A DNA stretch of 12,343 nucleotides from Eimeria necatrix (Eukaryota; Apicomplexa; Conoidasida; Eucoccidiorida; Eimeriidae): the NCBI RefSeq assembly GCF_000499385.1, contig NW_013654493.1, positions 7,501 to 19,843 on the forward strand. Direction: 5' to 3'. Below the pieces are notes generated by a model. It was not told where the DNA came from. It made no database searches and saw only the letters and a program-made list of their open reading frames with translations. This document shows, piece after piece, positions 8,040 through 12,343 of the stretch (position 1 is its first letter; every line of letters begins with the position of its first letter). Made by a program: the position numbers and the translations under genes.

Positions 8040-8865
8040 CAGCTGCGGCGTTAAGCGTAGGTGCGTGTAGACGGGCGTTGTTCGGGTGTACGTACACTTG
8101 GGGAGTGCGTTTGGCTCGCAGGGGAAAGCCAGCGAAGAAAAAAGAATTTATTTATTTTCTTTTTTGCATTAAGTGGACTGAATTTAAAAAAGTTAATTTA
8201 AAAAAGTTAATTTAAAAAGTGGAAGAGAGGATCCTGGGGAGTGCGTGGGTTCCCGCCTCTCGTTGTCTGAGAGGTTGAAGGCGGAAGGCGAGAGAGTCTG
8301 GAGCGCGAGGACTTCTCCTGAAACGCCTCTCTGGATTTTAGCGGAGAAGTTCTCCATCGCTGAACTCCAAAATGTTTCCGTTTGAATAAAAGAAGTGGAA
8401 AAGGAAGAGGAACCGAGACACGGGCGTCCGCAGCTATTGGGGTGTCTGTACAGTGCCGGTCTTGCTAGCCGCGCGCACCGCGCGGCGCCAGGCCCGCGAT
8501 CTTCCGCTAAAACGCCAAAAGGGAGTTTTAAAAAGCGCATTTTCGTGTTTGTTTCGACGAAAGGATTCTAAAAATGCCAAATTTGTCTTCTGAAGGCCGC
8601 AAGAAGCCGGTTGATCGCGGGCCCCAAGCCGACCCACTGGCTTCCCGCGGCGAGCAGCCGTGCGTGGGAACGCGGGAGCTTCCCGGCCTTTCTCTCCGCA
8701 GTTTCGCTTTTTAATTCAAAAAATATGAATTGCATTTATTTTCAAAAGGGTTTCTGCAGAAAATGAAGGAATAAACCCTCGAGAAAGCAAACATCCGCGA
8801 GTGCAGCAGCGGCTAGCCGGCGGCGAAGAGGACCCGAAAAGTGCCCATGAGGAGCGCCCGCGCGC
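8040..8865. other. GC-richer unique block between the two genes, unassigned
   Basis: Unlike its surroundings this block is largely free of repeats, apart from a 14-bp tandem GTTAATTTAAAAAA at 8181-8220 and palindromes at 8085-8098 and 8441-8457. Open frames exist on both strands: plus, about 8200-8385, ending ...AELQNVSV stop; plus, 8574-8714, 46 residues from ATG; minus, 8540-8193. None has a motif I recognise. It may hold a 5' exon or UTR of the rhomboid gene, a small gene, or promoter DNA. Confidence 0.35.
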
Positions 8866-8868
8866 CTC

Positions 8869-9052
8869 CTAAACCCTAAACCCTAAACCCTAAACCCTAA
8901 ACCCTCGTTTTTATAAGCCTCCCGCGCAGCAGCTCTCGGATGGCTCTCTGAACTGCAGCAGCAACGGACGCCGGGCTTCCATGGGGAAGCACCACGGCAG
9001 CGCCCCTGAAACGCTAAACCCTAAACCCTAAACCCTAAACCCTAAACCCTCG
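8869..9052. repeat. Telomere-like CCCTAAA blocks upstream of the rhomboid start
   Basis: Blocks at 8869-8905 and 9008-9050, both CCCTAAA on the coding strand, with about 100 bases of unique GC-rich sequence between. The heptamer puts stops in every frame, so the first rhomboid exon cannot extend through it without splicing. Confidence 0.95.
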
Positions 9053-9071
9053 TTCTCTCTTCGCTGCCCTC

Positions 9072-10220
9072 ATGCAAGAGGGAATGCCGGAGGTCCCCAT
9101 TGTCCCACTGAAGGGGCCGCACAGTCGACGATCTCAAGTCCACAGAATGTCTCAAGGTACCTAAACCCTAAACCCTAAACCCTAAACCCTAGTGTTTGAA
9201 GATACGGGTAAAAAGACACAGTGTTTTGAGGGTTTGTCTCTCTTCCCGCAAGGGCCTCCGCTTCGGGGGCCCCTTTTCGCCACGGTTTGGGGCCAGGGTT
9301 TGCAGCCACGGGCTAGGGTTTAGGGTTTAGGGTTTAGGGTTTAGGGTTTTTAGGGTTTGATCACAGGAGCAAGCAGTGCATGCTTAACTGCTCCAGCTTT
9401 TCCTTTTCTGTCTCCTTGTCCATTTCTTTTTGCTCCAATCAACTTCTCTTTAGTGTGCCGTTTGATTGCTTGTTCCAAGCTGCCCAGGGTTTAGGGTTTA
9501 GGGTTTAGGGTTTAGGGTTTGCGGTTTAGGGTTTAGGGTTTAGGGTTTAGGGTTTAAGGTTTAGGGTTTGCGGCACTCTCTAGAGGGCGGGTCGGACCAT
9601 AAGTTGTTTGTGTGCGTCTCAACGCCTACCAGGCCCCGATGCGCAGCCCGTATCCTTAAACCCTAAACCCCAAACCCTAAACCCTAAACCCTAATTTGTG
9701 GTTTGGCATTTGCCCGTATTTGCGGGCGCACAGCGAGAAGTGCAGGAGCTCCTCCGGCCCGCCTGAGCTCCCACAGTCCAGGGTCTAGGGTTTACCAGGG
9801 CTTACCAGGGTTTAGGGTTTAGGGCTTAGGGTTTAGGGTTTAGGGTTTAGGGTTTAGGGTTTAGGGTTTGATGCTGCAGTGGCGCCGGCGGAGGGCGAGG
9901 GGCCTTTCCTGCTGTCGGCCGCCAGCAGCCCGCAGCCTTCGGTGTCTCAGCTGCAGCGAAGTGGAATTTCAAATGTGAGTAATTTGAATTAAATAAATAA
10001 TTAATTTAATTAATTTAATTTAATTAATTTAATTAATTTAATTAATTTAATTAATTTAATTTAATTAATTTAATTTAATTAATTTAATTTAATTAATTTA
10101 ATTTAATTCATTCATTTAATTAATTCCATTTTTATTTTTTTTTTTAATTCCAAAATCCGAATTTCAAAAATTCAAATTCCGCGCTTTTCGACTGCGCCCA
10201 GCTGCAGTTAAAGCAGCAAA

Positions 10221-10267
<47 letters not shown>

Positions 10268-10557
10268 ATTAATTATTTAATTAACTTGAATGAATTAATT
10301 ATTTAATTAAATTAATTAAATTGATTAATTAATTAAATCAATTAAACTGATTAATTTAATTGATTATTAAAATTGTAATGCAGTTGGTTTTTGTGGATTT
10401 TACAAACACTGCAAGTGGAGAATTTAAAAAAATTAAATTAATTTAATGAAAATAAAATAATTAAATGGTTTTAAATAAATTTAAAATCTCAAATTCACTT
10501 CAGTGAAAAGTTCGAAAGATTTAAAAGCGGTGTCTGCGGGGCCGACTCAGTTGCTGC

Positions 10558-10604
<47 letters not shown>

Positions 10605-10720
10605 CTGTTGTTGCTGCTGTTGCTGTTGTTGCTGCTGTTGCTGGCGTTGTTGCTGTTGCTGGTTTTGTTGCTGTTGCTGCGGTTCTGCTCCTGCCGTCTT
10701 TGCTGCTGCTGCTGCTGTCT

Positions 10721-10760
<40 letters not shown>

Positions 10761-11327
10761 ATTTGCTGCTGCTTCGGGGGAGGGCGAGGCGACGCCTTCT
10801 CCTGTTGCGCTCAGAGGGTGTCTTGTTGCTGCTGCTGTTGCTGCTGCTGCCGTTGCTGCTCTCTTTGCTGCTGCTGCTGCTCTCTTTGCTGCTGCTGCTG
10901 CTCTCTTTGCTGCTGCTGCTGCACTGATGAGTTAAGAAATGAGGCAGAAGTAGATAAATGACTGCAGCAATTGCATGGGAATTAAATAAAGCAAATGAAA
11001 TAATGGATTTGATTTGCAGATTAATTAATTGTTGCAATAATTTTTGTCTTTAATTAATTATTTTGATTAGAAAAACGAAACAAAAGGAATTGTTTTGCTG
11101 CTGCTGCAAGTCAGGCCAGCCGGGTGGGCACGACGTCCGCAGCAGCAGCAGCAGCGGAGGCAGCAGCAGCAACGGCGCCCGCTGCAGCAGCGTCTGCAGC
11201 AGCAGCAGCAGCAGCAGACGCAGCAGCAGCAGCAGCAGCGCAAGCGGCGGCAGACGCAGCAGCAGCAGCAGCAGGAGCGCCGCTGGGCGCCGCAGGCGAA
11301 GACCCCGCTGCGCCCCCCGCCGACCCC

Positions 11328-11380
<53 letters not shown>

Positions 11381-12223
11381 GGGGGCCCCCTTCGACGAGG
11401 CCGCGCTGCACACGCTGCCCTCCGGAGAAGTGGGGAGAAGGGCCCCCGTAAACCCTCTTCATTCTCCCTTTTTTGCAAAACTCGGAATTAATAAAAACAG
11501 AAAAAGAAAAAGAAAAGTCAAAGACCCAAAACTCCTCAATAATCCTCTGCGAGGCCGACTCGTCGTCTGCATCAGCACCACCGCACTCCTCCTCTGGCTC
11601 TTCTTCTGGGAGTGAAACCACAAACCCTAAACCCTAAACCCTAAACCCTAAACCCTAAACCCCAAACCCTAAACCCCAAACCCTAAACCCCAAACCCCAA
11701 ACCCTAAAATCTCCCTCGTTTCTTCTGAAACCTCCCCCAACCCTCCCGCTCCTCCCGCTCCCCCCCCAAGCCCAAACCCTAAACCCTAAATTAGGGTTTG
11801 CGCGCAGGCTGTTGTACAACTACACGAGTTTCAACGGGCGCTGCGTGAGCCCCGTCCAGTACCCTCTTTACACCCTCAGCGAAGAGTCCGAAAGGGCCCC
11901 CATGGTGATCCGGTATGGGTACGGGGCCTGCGAGTACAACTTGGGGCCCCTGGGGGCCCCCCGGGGGCCCCTGGGGGCCCCCGCGAGCGACCGCGGGTGG
12001 CCCACGGAGCTGGTGAAGAACGGAGCAGCAGCAGCTTCTGCTGCTGCTTGGGACTCTCCTAACAGTCGGATTTTAACTGCTTTTGGAGGTTTAGAAACGA
12101 ACTTCATTCGAAATTACGGAGAAGTTTTCCGAGTTTTCTCCGCCATGTACCTCCACGGAGGCTTTCTCCACATCGCCATCAACCTCCTCTGCCAAATCCA
12201 GAGCCTCTGGATGCTCGAACCCG

Positions 12224-12261
<38 letters not shown>

Positions 12262-12343
12262 GCTGCTGCTGCTGCGGAGGCTGCTGCGCTGCTGCTGCTG
12301 GGGGGGGAGGGGGGGAGTGGGTGGGGTTCTTTCTGCTGCTGCT
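9072..12343 (+). CDS. Rhomboid-family intramembrane serine protease, 5' part, runs off the window
   Basis: Rhomboids cut transmembrane proteins inside the bilayer; apicomplexan ROM4/ROM5-type members shed surface adhesins. Exons read: 9072-9156, 9880-9974, about 11115-11611, and 11808 to about 12222. Phases 1, 0 and 2 match at each junction. Modelled residues 1-60 are a Pro/Ser-rich N-terminus; about 65-147 are mostly Ala from a CAG tract; a Lys/Arg-rich segment (NKNRKRKRK) precedes helix 1 ([16 protein letters not shown], about 208-225). Loop 1 holds [13 protein letters not shown] and [10 protein letters not shown], a tandem GPLGAP and a poly-Ala insert. Then come [14 protein letters not shown] and [18 protein letters not shown], the helix-2 signature (H342, H347, N351 in this model). 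The catalytic GxSG Ser and the last His are not in the window. The fourth exon probably ends near 12222 just before a CTG tract, but its donor (GTCCGC) is weak. The first exon and the left edge of the third are the least certain. The ROM4/5-like subclass is inference from the loop and long N-terminus. Confidence 0.87.
9160..9870. repeat. Telomere-like blocks in the first rhomboid intron
   Basis: CCCTAAA at 9160-9192, TTTAGGG at 9313-9358 and 9485-9572, CCCTAAA at 9655-9694, TTTAGGG at 9779-9869. The intron (9157-9879) therefore starts with CCCTAAA and ends with TTTAGGG. The spacers hold no recognised exon. Confidence 0.94.
9985..10370. repeat. AATTTAATTAATTT and AAAT arrays (second rhomboid intron)
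   Basis: Self-complementary AATTTAATT units at 9989-10107, a T-rich stretch, AAAT tetramers at 10218-10263, then ATTAATTAAATT words to about 10370. It begins about 10 nt after the GTGAGT donor at 9975. No exon seen. Confidence 0.92.
10551..10922. repeat. Long imperfect (CTG)n tract
   Basis: CTG/GTT trinucleotides with interruptions, including a fourfold CTCTTTGCTGCTGCTG sub-repeat at about 10860-10922. It lies in the second rhomboid intron by my model; the alternative, a coding poly-Leu segment, is unlikely. In RNA it is complementary to the CAG tract that codes for poly-Ala at 11140-11380. Confidence 0.93.
11138..11380. repeat. Coding CAG tract (poly-Ala) in the rhomboid third exon
   Basis: GCA-phased CAG repeat in the rhomboid frame giving Ala-rich sequence with occasional Glu, Asp, Gln, Thr and Pro. 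Such homopolymeric amino-acid repeats are typical of Eimeria proteins. The frame stays open across the whole tract and continues into the Lys/Arg-rich and membrane segments. Confidence 0.85.
11620..11800. repeat. Telomere-like array filling the third rhomboid intron
   Basis: AAACCCT heptamers and CCCCAAA variants at 11621-11707, a C/T-rich tract at 11710-11770 that can serve as polypyrimidine tract, then AAACCCTAAACCCTAAATTA joined to GGGTTTG just before the acceptor GCGCAG at 11802-11807. The intron is 11612-11807. Confidence 0.95.
12226..12343. repeat. CTG tract and G-rich stretch at the window end
   Basis: CTG/GCT units with a GGGGGGGAGGGGGGGAG run at about 12301-12317, cut by the window edge. 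Probably intron after the rhomboid helix-2 exon; in frame it would read as poly-Cys, which is implausible for a rhomboid. Confidence 0.85.

Noticed and set aside
10495..11037. 180-residue Ser/Thr/Ala-rich minus-strand frame and poly-Leu plus-strand frame
   Set aside because: Both are translations of one CTG tract with no unique protein sequence, and they lie within the second rhomboid intron.

Overview
The window looks like nuclear DNA of a coccidian apicomplexan, most probably Eimeria. Four things point there: many CAG/CTG tracts that read as runs of Ala, Gln or Ser; many interstitial copies of the telomere-type heptamer TTTAGGG/CCCTAAA; intron-rich genes; and the pairing of a mitochondrial 2-methylcitrate-cycle enzyme with an apicomplexan-type rhomboid. 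Almost every long open frame is low-complexity translation of repeats. The real genes are split into short exons of 69 to 497 nt between those repeats.

Minus strand, about 134-6185: a complete 2-methylisocitrate lyase gene (prpB). Eight exons could be read by hand. All splice phases agree, and they join into a 303-residue enzyme core with every catalytic motif present, plus a possible 51-residue mitochondrial presequence. Its seven introns hold, in transcript order: a roughly 105-bp tandem repeat that copies the exon 1 splice donor, an AAT array, telomere-like arrays, two CTG arrays, a CAG array, A/T-rich repeats, another telomere-like array and a TAGC array.

6186-9071: a divergent intergenic region. 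It carries blocks of telomere-like heptamers that switch orientation, several copies of a short palindrome (consensus GGTGTACGTACACC), and a GC-richer unique block (about 8040-8865) with short open frames on both strands that I cannot name.

Plus strand, 9072 to the window end: the 5' part of a rhomboid-family intramembrane serine protease. Four exons were read, again with matching phases. They give a cytosolic N-terminus with a long poly-Ala tract, a first membrane helix, a long first loop and the helix-2 H-GGFLH-xxx-N motif. The catalytic Ser and His lie beyond the window.

The main unexplained structure is how repeats are placed relative to splice sites. Telomere-like or CAG/CTG arrays often begin within 10 nt of a splice site, several exons sit between inverted complementary repeats, and two rhomboid introns have complementary telomere-like ends. 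A dispersed palindrome family and a possible recursive-splice tandem repeat in prpB intron 1 are the other leads. The two genes belong to different processes (propionyl-CoA metabolism and membrane proteolysis); nothing here links them except a possibly shared divergent promoter region.
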